Part shown: piece by piece, positions 42,330 through 53,226 of the stretch
Numbering within the stretch: the stretch's first letter is position 1
How the letters are laid out: every line of letters begins with the position of its first letter
Assembly (NCBI GenBank): GCA_013127575.1
Contig: CP053418.1
Span: 2,728,001 to 2,792,000, forward strand
Reading direction: 5' to 3'
DNA length: 64,000 nucleotides
Origin: Ramlibacter terrae
Lineage (GTDB): Bacteria; Pseudomonadota; Gammaproteobacteria; Burkholderiales; Burkholderiaceae_C
The notes under the pieces: generated by a model
What the model was told of the DNA's origin: nothing
The model's input: only the letters and a program-made list of their open reading frames with translations
Databases searched by the model: none
Made by a program: the position numbers and the translations under genes

Positions 42330-43270
42330 ATGAACCTGCATCAGTTTCGCTTCGTCCAGGAAGCGGTGCGGCGCAACCTGAACCTGACGGAAGCGGCCAA
42401 GTCGCTCCACACCTCGCAGCCGGGCGTCTCCAAGGCCATCATCGAGCTCGAGGAAGAGCTGGGCGTCGAGATCTTCGCGCGCCACGGCAAGCGGCTCAAG
42501 CGCGTCACGGAACCGGGCGAGCACGTGCTCAAGAGCATCGAGCTGATCATGCGCGAAGTCGGCAACTTGAAGCGCATCGGCGAGCAGTTCAGCGCGCAGG
42601 ACAGCGGCACGCTCTCCATCGCCACCACCCACACGCAGGCCCGCTATGTGCTGCCGGTTCCGGTGGCCAAGCTGCGCGCCGAATACCCGAAGGTCAACGT
42701 GAGCCTGCACCGGGGTTCGCCCGACCGGTCGCGCGGATGGTGATCGACGAGATCGCCGAGATCGGCATCGCCACCGAGTCGCTGTCCGACTACGCCGAGC
42801 TGGTCACCCTGCCCTGCTACGAGTGGCAGCACGTGCTGGTCTTGCCGCAGGCGCACCCGCTCGCGAAGAAGGACCGGATCACGCTGGAAGACGGCGGCGG
42901 AGCCGCTGGTGACCTACCACCCGTCCTTCACCGGCCGCACGCGCATCGACGCCGCCTTCGCGCAGCGCAAGCTGCAGCCGCGCATCGCGCTCGAAGCCAT
43001 CGACTCCGACGTGATCAAGACCTACGTGCGCCCGGGGCTCGGCATCGGCATCGTCGCCGAGATGGCCGTGCGCGACGACGGCAGCAACACCGACCGGCGG
43101 TGCGCCCGCTCGGCGCGCTGTTCGGCCAGAACCTCGCGCGCATCGCCTTCAAGCGCGGCGCTTACCTGCGCAACTTCGTGTTCCGCTTCGCCGAACTGCT
43201 GGCGGACCGCCTCGACCGCAACCTCATCGCCAAGGCCATGGCCGGCCACGGCAACGACTACGATCTCTGA
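42330..43270 (+). CDS. cysB: LysR-type regulator, CysB/Cbl family
   Basis: About 315 residues. The N-terminal helix-turn-helix is MNLHQFRFVQEAVRRNLNLT with AAKSLHTSQPGVSKAIIELE, the exact CysB pattern. The effector domain holds TTHTQARYVLP (the sulfate/O-acetylserine pocket motif) and DSDVIKTYVRPGLGIGIVAE. CysB activates sulfate uptake and assimilation; the cysTWA-sbp operon lies 14 kb away. Breaks near 42725, 42892 (two bases) and 43096 are CCTGG losses. It was assigned to CysB rather than Cbl by similarity of the TTHTQ motif only. Confidence 0.92.
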
Positions 43271-43272
43271 CC

Positions 43273-44437
43273 ATGAACGCGACCACCGAACGCACCCCGC
43301 CGCTGCAAACCAAGCTTCCCGCCGTCGGCACCACGATCTTCACCGTCATGTCGCAGCTGGCCGCCGACAAGGGCGCGGTCAACCGGGGCGGGGCTTTCCC
43401 GATTTCGGCTGCGACCCCAAGCTGCTCGAAGCCGTGACGCAGGCCATGGCCGCCGGCCACAACCAGTACCCGCCCATGACGGGCGTGCCGGCGCTGCGCA
43501 ACGCGATCTCCGCGAAGGTCGAAGCGCTGTACGGCCGCAGGTACGACCCGGCCGGCGAGATCACGATCACCGCCGGCGCGACGCAGGCCATCATCACCGC
43601 GATCCTCGCCGTGGTCCGGCCCGGCGACGAAGCCATCGTGCTGGAGCCCTGCTACGACAGCTACGTGCCGGCCATCGAGCTGTCCGGCGGCACCGTGGTG
43701 CGCGTGCCCCTCACGCCGGGCACGTTCCGTCCCGATTTCGACAGGATCGCCGCGGCCCTCACGCCGCGCACGCGTCTCATCGTCATCAACTCGCCGCACA
43801 ACCCGAGCGGAACGGTGTGGACGCGCGAGGAAATGCTGCGGCTGCAGGACCTGCTGGCGCCCACCGATGCCTTCGTGCTCAGCGACGAGGTCTACGAGCA
43901 CATGGTGTTCGATGGCCAGCAGCACTGGAGCGCCGCGCGCTTCCCGGGCTGGCGGCGCGTTCGATGATCGTCTCCAGCTTCGGCAAGACCTACCACGTGA
44001 CCGGCTGGAAGATCGGCTACGTGGCGGCGCCCGCGGTGCTGACGACCGAATTCCGCAAGGTCCACCAGTTCAACGTGTTCACGGTCAACACGCCGATGCA
44101 GCACGGGCTGGCCACGTACATGGCGGACCCGCAGCCTTACCTGCAGCTCGCGGCCTTCTACCAGCGCAAGCGCGACCTGTTCCGTGAAGGGCTGGCGCGC
44201 ACCAGGTTCCGGCTGCTGCCCAGCGAAGGGACGTACTTCCAGTGCGTCGACATCTCGGCGGTGAGCGACCTGGCGGAAGCGGAATTCTGCCTCTGGCTGA
44301 CCGAGGAAATCGGGGTCGCGGCGATCCCGCTGTCGGCCTTCTACGGCGACGGCACCGACCAGCGCGTGGTGCGGTTCTGTTTTGCCAAGAAGGACGAGAC
44401 GCTGGCTTTGTCCTTGGAGCGGCTGGCGAAGCTTTGA
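43273..44437 (+). CDS. PLP-dependent aminotransferase class I/II (methionine/glutamine aminotransferase type)
   Basis: About 388 residues. VNLGQGFPDF and NQYPPMTGVPALRNAI near the start, NSPHNPSGTVWT, LSDEVYEHMVFDGQQH and the Schiff-base lysine in SSFGKTYHVTGWKIGY place it with YbdL/kynurenine aminotransferase-like enzymes. These accept methionine and aromatic amino acids. Breaks near 43388 and 43951 are CCTGG losses. It follows cysB by only 2 bp, so a role in sulfur amino acid metabolism is plausible. Confidence 0.88.
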
Positions 44438-44440
44438 AGG

Positions 44441-44590
44441 CGGGAGCGGGAGCGGGTACCGGACGCAGAGGACGCGAAGATTACGCAGAGGACGCGAAAG
44501 AATTCAGGACAACACATTTTGCTTCCTTCTGCGTCCTCTGCGTATCCTTCGCGTCCTCTGCGTCCGGCTGTCCGGCTGTCCGGCTGCCGG
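44441..44590. repeat. Second long inverted repeat with CGCAGAGGACGC units
   Basis: Arms at 44459-44500 and 44526-44567 are about 42 bp long and complementary except for a few positions. Each holds two CGCAGAGGACGC units. GCTGTCCG is then repeated in tandem to about 44580. The element fills the gap between the convergent aminotransferase and Rieske genes and resembles the one at 8881-9026, including the GGGAGCGGG lead-in. Confidence 0.8.
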
Positions 44591-44598
44591 CCCCGCCT

Positions 44599-45296
44599 TC
44601 AGCACTGCACCGAATTCCGGCAGAACTTCTCCAGCTCCCGCACCACCGCCTGCCCGCTGACCGCGTGCTTCGCCTTGGCGCCCACCTCGAGCGACAGCTT
44701 CATTTCGTACTTGCGGAAGAACGCGTCGAACAGCTCGCCGCCCAGCGTCGCATAGGCCGTCAACGTGTCGGCCTTGGCGTCGTGCTGCAGCAGCACCGCG
44801 CACAGCGGCTGCCGCGCCGGACCCGACAGAACCCGGGCGCCCTTCGCCGGGTCGTACTGGCTGTGCTCCGCGCAGCAGTGGATGACGTTGTCGTGCACGC
44901 CCTTCTGCGCCCGCGTCTTGCGAAAGCTGATGAAGCTCACGTCCTTGGTCGGGTAGACCAGCTGGTGCGCGCAGATCGCCGAGAACGCCACGATGCTGCG
45001 GTTGCGGCCCACGCCGCCGGGCCAGTTGTAGGCGTCCTTGCTTTCGGTGCTCAGGGCCTGCGGCGCGGCCGGCTTGCCGAGGTCGAGCAGGAAGACCGGC
45101 GTGGCCTCGAACGGATAGTGGAAGACGTAGTTCGTCTGCGGCAGGAGTTGCGCGGCACGCAGGGGATCGCCGCGTTCGTTGACCAGCAGCGTCTTGGCAT
45201 AGTCCTTGGGCCTGGCATGGCGGCCAGCGCCGGGAGGCCCAGCGAAAGGCCCGCCGCTCCGGCAGTGCAGGTCTCCATGAAGCTGCGTCGGTCCAT
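44599..45296 (-). CDS. Tat-exported Rieske [2Fe-2S] protein
   Basis: About 232 residues. The twin-arginine signal MDRRSFMETCTAGAAGLSLG suggests export of a folded cofactor protein. Cluster ligands are seen as Cys-x-His in AICAHQLVYP and Cys-x2-His in IHCCAEHSQYDPAKG. The second Cys pair that forms the disulfide in bc1-type Rieske proteins is absent. It is a stand-alone gene with no cytochrome b neighbour, so its redox partner is unknown. One base is off near 45216, next to CCAGG. Confidence 0.82.
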
Positions 45297-45376
45297 CGGG
45301 GCTCCGTGCGGTCAAGCGACACGGTGTTCTACCCCAGACCCGCGCATTCCGGGTGCGGGCAAACCTCAGGTTCCCG

Positions 45377-48300
45377 TCAGCTGTTCAGCTGGCTCCAGAC
45401 TTTCTCGAGGCGCTTGATGCTGACCGGCTGCGGCGTGCGCAGCTCCTGCGCGAAGAAGCTGATGCGCAGTTCCTCCAGCAGCCAGCGCAGGTCTTCCAGG
45501 CGCTCGTCGAACACGCCCTTGCGGTCGGCCACCAGCCGCCAGAAGCGCTGCTCCTGCGGCCGCAACTCCGCGAGGCGGGTGCTGTCGCGCGCGGGGTCGG
45601 CGCGCAGCTTGTCCAGCCGCAGCACGATGCCTTTCAGGTACCGCGGCAGGTGCTGCAGCCGCGGCCACGGCGTGGCGGCCAGGAAGCGCTTGGGCACGAG
45701 CCGCTGCAGTTGCTGCAGCGCGTCGGCCGTCGCCTCCGGCTGGATTTTCGTGTCCTTGATCTTGCGCGCGGCCGCCGCGTAGTCGACCGAGGATGGTGGC
45801 CGCGAGCCGCGCCACCTCGTTGGCGATCAGCGTCAGGCGGCCGCGGCCTTCATCGAGGCGCTGCTTGAAGGCGGCCGCGTCGGCAGGCAGCGGATCGAGC
45901 AGGAAGGCGCGGTCGAGCGCCACCTCGATGACCTGCTCGCGCAGTTCCTCCATCGTGCCCAGCGGCATGAAGGCCACCGCCATCTTCTGCAGGTCGGGGA
46001 TGTTCTTTTCCGGTACTTCAGCGCGTCCTTCAGCTGCAGCGCGAACAGGCGGCGCAGGCCGGCGCGGTGCTTCGCCGCGGCCACTTCGGGTTCGTCGAAG
46101 ACCTCGATGCGCACGGCATCCTTGTCGTCGATCAGCGCGGGGAAGCCGACCAGGCTGGTGCCGCCCTTGCGGATCTCCATCAGCTCGGGCAGTTCGCCGA
46201 AGGTCCAGGCGGTGTATCTCTGTTCTCCTGCCCCCGCCGGGGAGGCCGGGGGGGGGCTCGCGGCGCTTCGGTTGGGCGCGACCACCGCTGCGCCCCCACC
46301 CTGCCCTCCCCCAGAGGGGGAGGGTGAAGAAGTGACCTTCATCCCCGCCAGCGCCGGAAAGCCCCGCGCGCCTGCGCGCCGAGCTCCGCCTTCAGCGCCG
46401 GCAGATTACGCCCCATTCCCAACTGCCGCCCGTGTTCGTCGACGATGCGGAAGTTCATGAACAGGTGCGCGGGCACCATGTCCAGCTTGAAGTCGGTGCG
46501 CTTGACGTCCGGCTGGTCTGGTCGCGCACCTGCTTGAGCAAGGCGTCCGTCAGGCCGCCGTGCGTCCAGCGCTCCGGCGCCGAGAGCAGCTCCGCCAGCC
46601 GCGTCGCCGACTCCGGCAGCGGCACGAAGCGCGATCGCGGCCGTTGCGGCAGGCTTTTCAGCAGCGCCGGATCTTGTCCTTGAGCATGCCGGGCACCAGC
46701 CATTCGGCGCGCTCCTCGCTCACTGGTTCAGCACGAACAGCGGCACCGCCACGGTAAGGCCGTCGCGCGGATCGCCGGGCTCGTGCAGGTACGTCGCGGC
46801 GCAGTCCACGCCGCCCAGCCGCAGCGTCTTCGGGAAGGCGTTGCTGGTGATGCCCGCCGCTTCGTGCCGCATCAGCTCGTCGCGCGTCAGCTTCAGCAGG
46901 TCGGGCTTGCCGCGGCTCGCTTCGCGGTACCAGCGCTCGAAAGTCGCGCCGCTGTACACGTCCTTCGGCAGCTGCTGGTCGTAGAAGGCGTAGATCAGCT
47001 CCTCGTCCACCAGCACGTCCTGCCGCCGCGACTTGTGTTCCAGCTCCTCGACCTGCTTGACCAGCTTCTGGTTGGCGACCGGGAAAGGCAGCTTGGTGTC
47101 CCACTCGCCCGCCACCAGGCCCTGCCGGATGAAGATCTCGCGCGCGCCCTGCATGTCGAAGCGCGCGAACGGTACGCGCCGGCCGCTGTAGATCACCAGC
47201 CCGTACAGCGTCGCGCGTTCGAGGGAAACGACCTCGGCCGCCTTCTTCTCCCAGTGCGGATCGAGCAGCTGCTTCTTCAGCAGGTGCCCGGCGACTTCCT
47301 CCACCCATTGCGGCTCGATGTTGGCGATGCCGCGCGCGAACAGGCGCGTGGTCTCCACCAGTTCGGCGGCCACCACCCACTTGCCCGGACGCTTCTTCAA
47401 ATGCGCGCCCGGGTGCCGGTGGAACTTGATGCCGCGCGCGCCGAGGTAGGAATCCTCTTCCTCGAGCTTCATGCCGATGTTGCCGAGCAGCCCCGACAGC
47501 ATCGTCTTGTGCAGCTGCTCGTAGCTCGCGGGCTTGTCGTTCAGGCGCCACTTGTGCTCGGTGACGACCGTGAGCAATTGGCTGTGGACGTCGCGCCATT
47601 CGCGCACCCGGCGCACGTTGATGAAATTCTGCCGCAGCAGCTGCTCGTACTGCCGGTTCGACAGCTTGTGGTCGGTGCCGTGGCCGCCGCGCGCCGTGCC
47701 CAGCCATTCCCACAGCCGCAGGTAGCCGGCGAACTCGCTCTTCTCGTCGTCGAACTTGGCGTGCTGCTGGTCGGCCTGCGCCTGCAGTTCCATCGGCCGG
47801 TCGCGCACGTCCTGCAACGACAGGGCCGACGCGATCACCAGCACCTCGGCCAGCGCGCCGCGCTCGCGCGCCTCCAGGATCATGCGGCCGACCCGCGGGT
47901 CCAGCGGCAGCCGCGCCAGTTCCTGCCCCATGGGCGTGAGCTCGTTGTCGTCGTCCACCGCGCCCAGCTCGTTGAGCAGCTGGTAGCCGTCGGCAATCGC
48001 ACGCTTCGAAGGCGGATCGATGAAGGGGAAGTCGTCCACCACGCCCGGGTGCAGCGACTTCATGCGCAGGATCACGCCGGCCAGCGACGAGCGCAGGATC
48101 TCCGGGTCGGTGAAGCGCGGGCGGCCCTCGAAATCCTTCTGGTCGTAGAGCCGGATGCAGATGCCGTTGGCGACGCGGCCGCAGCGGCCGGCACGCTGGT
48201 TGGCGGCGGCCTGGCTCACCGGCTCGACCAGCAGCTGTTCCACCTTGCTCCGGAAACTGTAGCGCTTGACGCGCGCCGTGCCGGTGTCGATCACGTAGCG

Positions 48301-49253
48301 GATGCCCGGCACCGTGAGCGAGGTCTCGGCCACGTTGGTCGCCAGAACGATGCGGCGGCCGCCGTGGCTGTCGAAGACCCGGTCCTGCTCCGCCTGCGAC
48401 AGCCGCGCGAAGAGCGGCAGCACTTCGGCATTGCGGGTCATCACGTCGTGCGCCGGTGCTTGCGCAGGTGGTCGGCGGCCTCGCGGATCTCGCGCTCGCC
48501 GGGCAGGAACACCAGGATGTCGCCGGGCGCGTTGCCACGCCACAGCTCGTCGACCGCATCGGCGATGGCGTCGTTCAGGTCGAACTCGCGCGATTCCTCG
48601 AAGGCGTGCCAGCGCTGCTCCACCGGGAACATGCGGCCCGACACGTAGATCACCGGCGCCGGGCCGTTCTTCGAGGCGAAGTGCTGCGCGAAGCGTTCGG
48701 CGTCGATGGTGGCCGAGGTCACCACGATCTTCAGGTCGGGCCGGCGCGGCAGCAACTGCCGCAGGTACCCGAGCAGGAAGTCGATGTTGAGGCTGCGCTC
48801 GTGCGCCTCGTCGATGATGATCGTGTCGTAGGCGTTGAGCAGCGGGTCCGACTGCGTCTCGGCCAGCAGGATGCCGTCGGTCATCAGCTTGACCGACGCG
48901 TCCTTCGAGAGCCGGTCCGGAACCGCACCTTGAAGCCGACCACGTCGCCGAGCGGCGTTTCCAGCTCTGGGCGATCCGCTTGGCCACGCTGGACGCGGCG
49001 ATGCGCCGCGGCTGCGTGTGCCCGATCAGCCGTGCGCGCTCACCCGGTTTCGCGTTGACCTTGCCGCGCCCCATCGCCAGCGCGATCTTGGGCAGCTGCG
49101 TGGTCTTGCCCGAGCCGGTCTCGCCGCACACGATGACGACTGGTTGGCCGCCATCGCCGCCATGATCTCGTCGCGGCGGGCGGAAACCGGCAGCGATTCC
49201 GGGAAGGTGATGTTCAGGGGAGCGGGCAAGGCGGGGCGCGGCAAAGCCCGCAA
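45377..49253 (-). CDS. hrpA: ATP-dependent RNA helicase HrpA (DEAH box)
   Basis: About 1,290 residues. Helicase motifs: [13 protein letters not shown] (I), TQPRRIAA (Ia), [12 protein letters not shown] (II), [10 protein letters not shown] (III), [12 protein letters not shown] (V), QRAGRCGR (VI). The HA2/OB region and the long HrpA-specific C-terminus (DUF3418) follow. In E. coli HrpA rescues collided or stalled ribosomes. The TTG at 49253 is a guess; the conserved part starts at [19 protein letters not shown]. Nine or so one-base breaks lie near 45790, 46014, 46350, 46517, 46674, 48452, 48918, 48966 and 49141, most at CCWGG. An in-frame Pro/Ser/Gly-rich insert comes from a repeat at about 46225-46335. 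Confidence 0.92.
46225..46335. repeat. GC-rich palindromic repeat inserted in hrpA
   Basis: The stretch has CCCTCCCCCAGAGGGGGAGGG-type dyad symmetry (46304-46324) and a second palindrome (CCCCGCCGGGGAGGCCGGGG around 46231-46252). It is translated as about 37 low-complexity residues between MKVTS and [13 protein letters not shown] of HrpA. This looks like an intergenic REP-type repeat that landed in frame. Confidence 0.6.
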
Positions 49254-49273
49254 TTATCGCGCCGGGCGAGGGT

Positions 49274-50509
49274 TCAGGCGGCGCGGGCGGACAGGAACCC
49301 GTCGTGTCCGCTGGGCATCTCGGCGATCTGGCCGCTGGCCTCGTCGTAGAACGCCAGCCGGCTTTCGTAGCTCCACGCCGTCCGCGCCATGGCCCGCGCG
49401 GTGGAGACTGCCTGCGAGGGGCGGACGGTGGTGCTGGTGGCCAGCACGCCGATGCCCACTTCGGCGGCCCGGGTGGTGTGGGAGCCTTCCAGGTCGGCCG
49501 GCTCGCGGCTGGTGCTGAGCGACAGCGGCCGGACCAGCCGCTCGCGGATCCCGCGTGCGAGCTGCGCCAGCCCGCCCCAGTCGGCCGGGCTGCGCACCAG
49601 CAGCAGGAAACCATCGTCGCCCGGGCGGCCCATCTCCACGTTGTCGGGCACGCTGCGCCGCAGCCGGCCGGCGCAGATGAACAGCGCATGGTTCGAGGCC
49701 GCGCGGCCGTGCAGGTTCTCCAGCGCATAGACGTTCGCGATGGCAACGGCGATCACGCCGACCGGCCGTGCCGCGTCGCCGTTCCCGAAGAACATGTCGC
49801 CGACCATCTGCCCCGTTTCGCTGTGCGAGCGCATGCGCGTGACCGGGTCGTAGCTGGGGCCGTGCGCCATCACCTCGGCCAGCTCAATCAGGTAGGAGTA
49901 GCGCGCCCACAGCACGACCGCCATCGTGCCGAGGTAGCCGATCCCCGCGATGGCGGTGGCCGCGTGCACCGGCCACGGCGCCTCGCGGTGCAAGGCAATC
50001 CATGCGAGCCCCAGCAACCCGCAGAACGTGAAGACCAGGCCGGCCACGGCGGCCCAGCCCATGCGGCCGTTGCGCAGGGCCGCGCGCGTGGCCAGCGCGA
50101 TCATGCCGGCGCAAAGCAGCAGGGCGGACGCCGAGCTGAGCACCACCGCTTCGCGCGCCGGCAGCATCCAGCCCGCCCCCAGGACGGCAGCGCCGAACGC
50201 GAGCATCGCCACGGCCAGACGCGGTCCGCTGCGCCCCGGCCGCATCAGGCCGAGCGTCGCGAGCAGCATGATGCACAGCGCCACCGCGTTCGGGACGGCG
50301 ACGCTGGCCAGCAGGCGCAGTTCGGGGTCGCCTTCGATGGGCAGCCAGCCCATGTGCACGAGGCTGTAGGCCGCGGAAAAGAGCGAGGTCAGGCCCGCCA
50401 TCAGGGCCACCCGCTTGTGCAGGCGCAGCCACGCGGCGAGCGAGAGCACCAGCATCAGCGTGGCCATGCCGTAGAAAGCGCCCCAGAACCCGACCGCCAC
50501 CTTGTCCAT
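49274..50509 (-). CDS. Membrane protein with degenerate GGDEF domain (copy 1)
   Basis: About 411 residues, uninterrupted. Six or seven hydrophobic helices fill residues 1-215 (GFWGAFYGMATLMLVLSLAA as the first). A GGDEF-like domain follows, with SYDPVTRMRSHSETGQMVGD and VIAVAIANVYALENLHGRAA. The signature reads GRPGDDGFLLLV, so GGDEF has become GDDGF. The catalytic Glu is lost and diguanylate cyclase activity is unlikely. It probably serves as a receptor or structural relic. It sits 2 bp downstream of its paralogue. Confidence 0.8.
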   Translation of the reverse strand: MDKVAVGFWGAFYGMATLMLVLSLAAWLRLHKRVALMAGLTSLFSAAYSLVHMGWLPIEGDPELRLLASVAVPNAVALCIMLLATLGLMRPGRSGPRLAVAMLAFGAAVLGAGWMLPAREAVVLSSASALLLCAGMIALATRAALRNGRMGWAAVAGLVFTFCGLLGLAWIALHREAPWPVHAATAIAGIGYLGTMAVVLWARYSYLIELAEVMAHGPSYDPVTRMRSHSETGQMVGDMFFGNGDAARPVGVIAVAIANVYALENLHGRAASNHALFICAGRLRRSVPDNVEMGRPGDDGFLLLVRSPADWGGLAQLARGIRERLVRPLSLSTSREPADLEGSHTTRAAEVGIGVLATSTTVRPSQAVSTARAMARTAWSYESRLAFYDEASGQIAEMPSGHDGFLSARAA

Positions 50510-50511
50510 GC

Positions 50512-51755
50512 TCAGTACGCCGTCGCCATCCACTGCCCGTGGCCGCTGGAGTCCTCCAGCGGCAGCTCGGCGATGTGCCCGAGCTGCTGGTCGAAGAAAG
50601 CCAGGCGGCTCTGGTAGCTCCAGGCGGTGCGGGCCATCGCCCGCGCCGTGGAGATGGCCTGCGAAGGCCGCACGCCGGTGGAGGTGGCCAGCACGCCGAT
50701 GCCCACCTCGGCCTCCCGGCGGTGGCGGAGCGCTCCAGGCCGGCGACGTCGCGGCTGGTGCTGAGCGACACGGGACGCGACAGCCGCTGCCGCACCGTGC
50801 GGGCGAGGCGCACCAGCTGCTCCATCTGGCCGGCATTGCGCACCATCAGCAGGAAGCCGTCATCGCCCAGCCGCCCCATCTCCACCGTCTGCGGCACGCA
50901 GCGGCGCAGGCGGCCGGCGTAGATGAACAAGGCATGGTTGAAGGCGGCGCGGCCGTGCAGGTTCTCCAGCGCATAGAGGTTGGCGATGCACACGGCGATC
51001 ACGCCGATGGGGCGGTCGCCGCCCTCGCGGCTGAAGAACATGTCGCCCACCATCTGCCCGGTTTCGCTGTGCGAGCGCATGCGAGTGACGGGGTCGTAGC
51101 TCGGGCCGTGGCGCATGACTTCCGACAGCTCCAGCAGGTACGAATAGCGGCCCCACAGCGCCGACGCCATGACCGAGAGGTAGCTCATGCCCGCCACCGC
51201 GCTCACCGCGTGCACCGGCCACGACGTGGCGCGGTCGAGCGCGATGAGGCTCAGGCCGCCCAGCGCGACCAGCATGCAGGAGACGCCGGCGACCGAGATC
51301 CAGGCGAGCCGGTCGCCGCGCAGCGAACGCCGCAGGGCGATCAGCAGCATCAGCAGGCCGACGCCGAAGGCCACCACCGAACTCAGGCCCAGCGCGCCCG
51401 GGGGATCGAGCGTCCAGCCGGCCGCGATCACCGCCAGCGCGAGCGCGCCCATGGCGCCCGCGGCGCGCGAAGCGCGCGCGTTGTTGCGCAGCACGCCCAG
51501 CATGGCCAGCAGCATCATCGACAGCACCGCGGCGCTGAGCATCGCGACGTGGGCGAGCACGCGCGATTCGGCCGGGCCGTCGATCGGCAGCCATCCGAGG
51601 TACGCGACCACGAATGCCGCCGAGACCACGGCGGACAGGCCGGCCATCAGCGCGACGCGCTTGTGCGACCGGCCATAGGCGACGAGCGAGACGACCAGCA
51701 TGAGTGCCGCCGTACCGAAAAACGCGCCCCAGAACCCTGCCGCCAGAGGATGCAT
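50512..51755 (-). CDS. Membrane protein with degenerate GGDEF domain (copy 2)
   Basis: About 414 residues, with the same architecture as the downstream copy: MHPLAAGFWGAFFGTAALML starts the membrane part, and SYDPVTRMRSHSETGQMVGD is identical in both. The signature is GRLGDDGFLLMV, again GDDGF in place of GGDEF. Its C-terminus (ELPLEDSSGHGQWMATAY) differs from copy 1. One base is missing near 50718 in a CCWGG-compatible position. The pair arose by tandem duplication and is divergent from argA with 64 bp between. Confidence 0.8.
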
Positions 51756-51819
51756 GCGCTCACGATAGCGGAAAGCGACCGGGCTGTCCCTTAAACTGTC
51801 GCGCTACTTACGTACGCCG

Positions 51820-53166
51820 ATGTCCGCCATCTTCAACTTCACCTTCGTGCCCCTGGTTCCGCTCGGTGGCGCCGTACATCCACATGCACCGCGGCAAGAC
51901 CTTCGTGGTCGGCGTGGCCGGCGAGGCGATCGCCGCCGGCAAGCTGCCGCACATCGCGCAGGACCGGCCCTGATCCAGAGCATGGGCGTCAAGGTGGTGC
52001 TGGTCTACGGCTTCCGCCCGCAGGTCAACGAACAGCTCGCCGCCAAGGGCCACGCCGCCCGCTACTCGCACGGCATGCGCATCACCGACGAGGTGGCGCT
52101 GGACTGCGCGCAGGAGGCCGCCGGCCAGCTGCGCTACGAGATCGAGGCCGCCTTCAGCCGGGCCTGCCCAACACGCCCATGGCCGGCTCCACGGTGCGCG
52201 TGATCTCCGGCAACTTCATCACGGCCCGCCCCGTCGGCATCGTCGACGGCGTCGACTTCCGCCATTCGGGCCTGGTGCGCAAGGTCGACGTGGCCGGCAT
52301 CGCCCGCACGCTCGACTTCGGCGCCATGGTGCTGATGTCGCCGTTCGGTTTCTCGCCCACCGGCGAGGCCTTCAACCTGAGCATGGAAGAAGTCGCCACC
52401 AGTGTCGCGATCGCGCTGCAGGCCGACAAGCTGCTGTTCCTCACCGAGGTGCCGGGCGTACGCGTGAAGCCGCTGGAGCCCGAGTCGGAAGACAACCCGA
52501 TCGACACCGAACTGCCGCTGGCCGCCGCCGAGCAGCTGCTGGCCGGCTTGCCTGCCGCGCAGCAGCCCACCGACACCGCGTTCTACCTGCAGCACTGCGT
52601 CAAGGCCTGCAAGGCCGGCGTCGACCGCAGCCACATCATTCCCTTCGCCATCGACGGCGCCCTGCTGCTGGAGGTGTACGTGCACGACGGCATCGGCACG
52701 ATGGTGATCGACGAGAAGCTGGAAGAGCTGCGCGAAGCCACGGCCGACGACGTGGGGGCATCCTGCAGCTGATCGAACCCTTCGAGAAGGACGGCACGCT
52801 GGTCAAGCGCGACCGCACCGAGATCGAGCGCGACATCGCCAACTACACGATCATCGAGCACGACGGCGTGATCTTCGCCTGTGCCGCGCTCTACCCGTAC
52901 CCGGAGGCGAAGACCGGCGAAATGGCCGCGCTGACCGTGTCGCCGCAAAGCCGGGCCGGGGCGACGGCGAGAAGGTGCTGCGCCGCGTCGAGCAGCGCGC
53001 CCGCGCGATGGGGCTCGACAGCATCTTCGTGCTGACCACCCGCACCATGCACTGGTTTTTGCGGCGCGGGTTCGTGCAGGTCGATCCCGAGTGGCTCCCG
53101 GAAGCGCGCAAGCGCAAGTACAACTGGGACCGCAAGAGCATGGTCTTCGTCAAGAAGCTCATCTAG
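51820..53166 (+). CDS. argA: N-acetylglutamate synthase ArgA
   Basis: First enzyme of arginine biosynthesis, about 449 residues. An amino-acid-kinase-like regulatory domain (FNFTFVPWFRSVAPYIHMHR, VYGFRPQVNEQLAAKG, GNFITARPVGIVDGVDF) is followed by a GNAT acetyltransferase domain (NYTIIEHDGVIFACAALYPY, then TTRTMHWFLRRGFVQVD). Breaks near 51868 (added base), 51967, 52159, 52756 and 52948 are at CCWGG or G runs. It is likely feedback-inhibited by arginine through the N-terminal domain, as known for E. coli ArgA. Confidence 0.95.
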
Positions 53167-53226
53167 AGATGGCGTGACAGGGGCCCGGGAAGGGCCTATC
53201 GTGTCGTCTCGCGCGAAGGAGACGAC

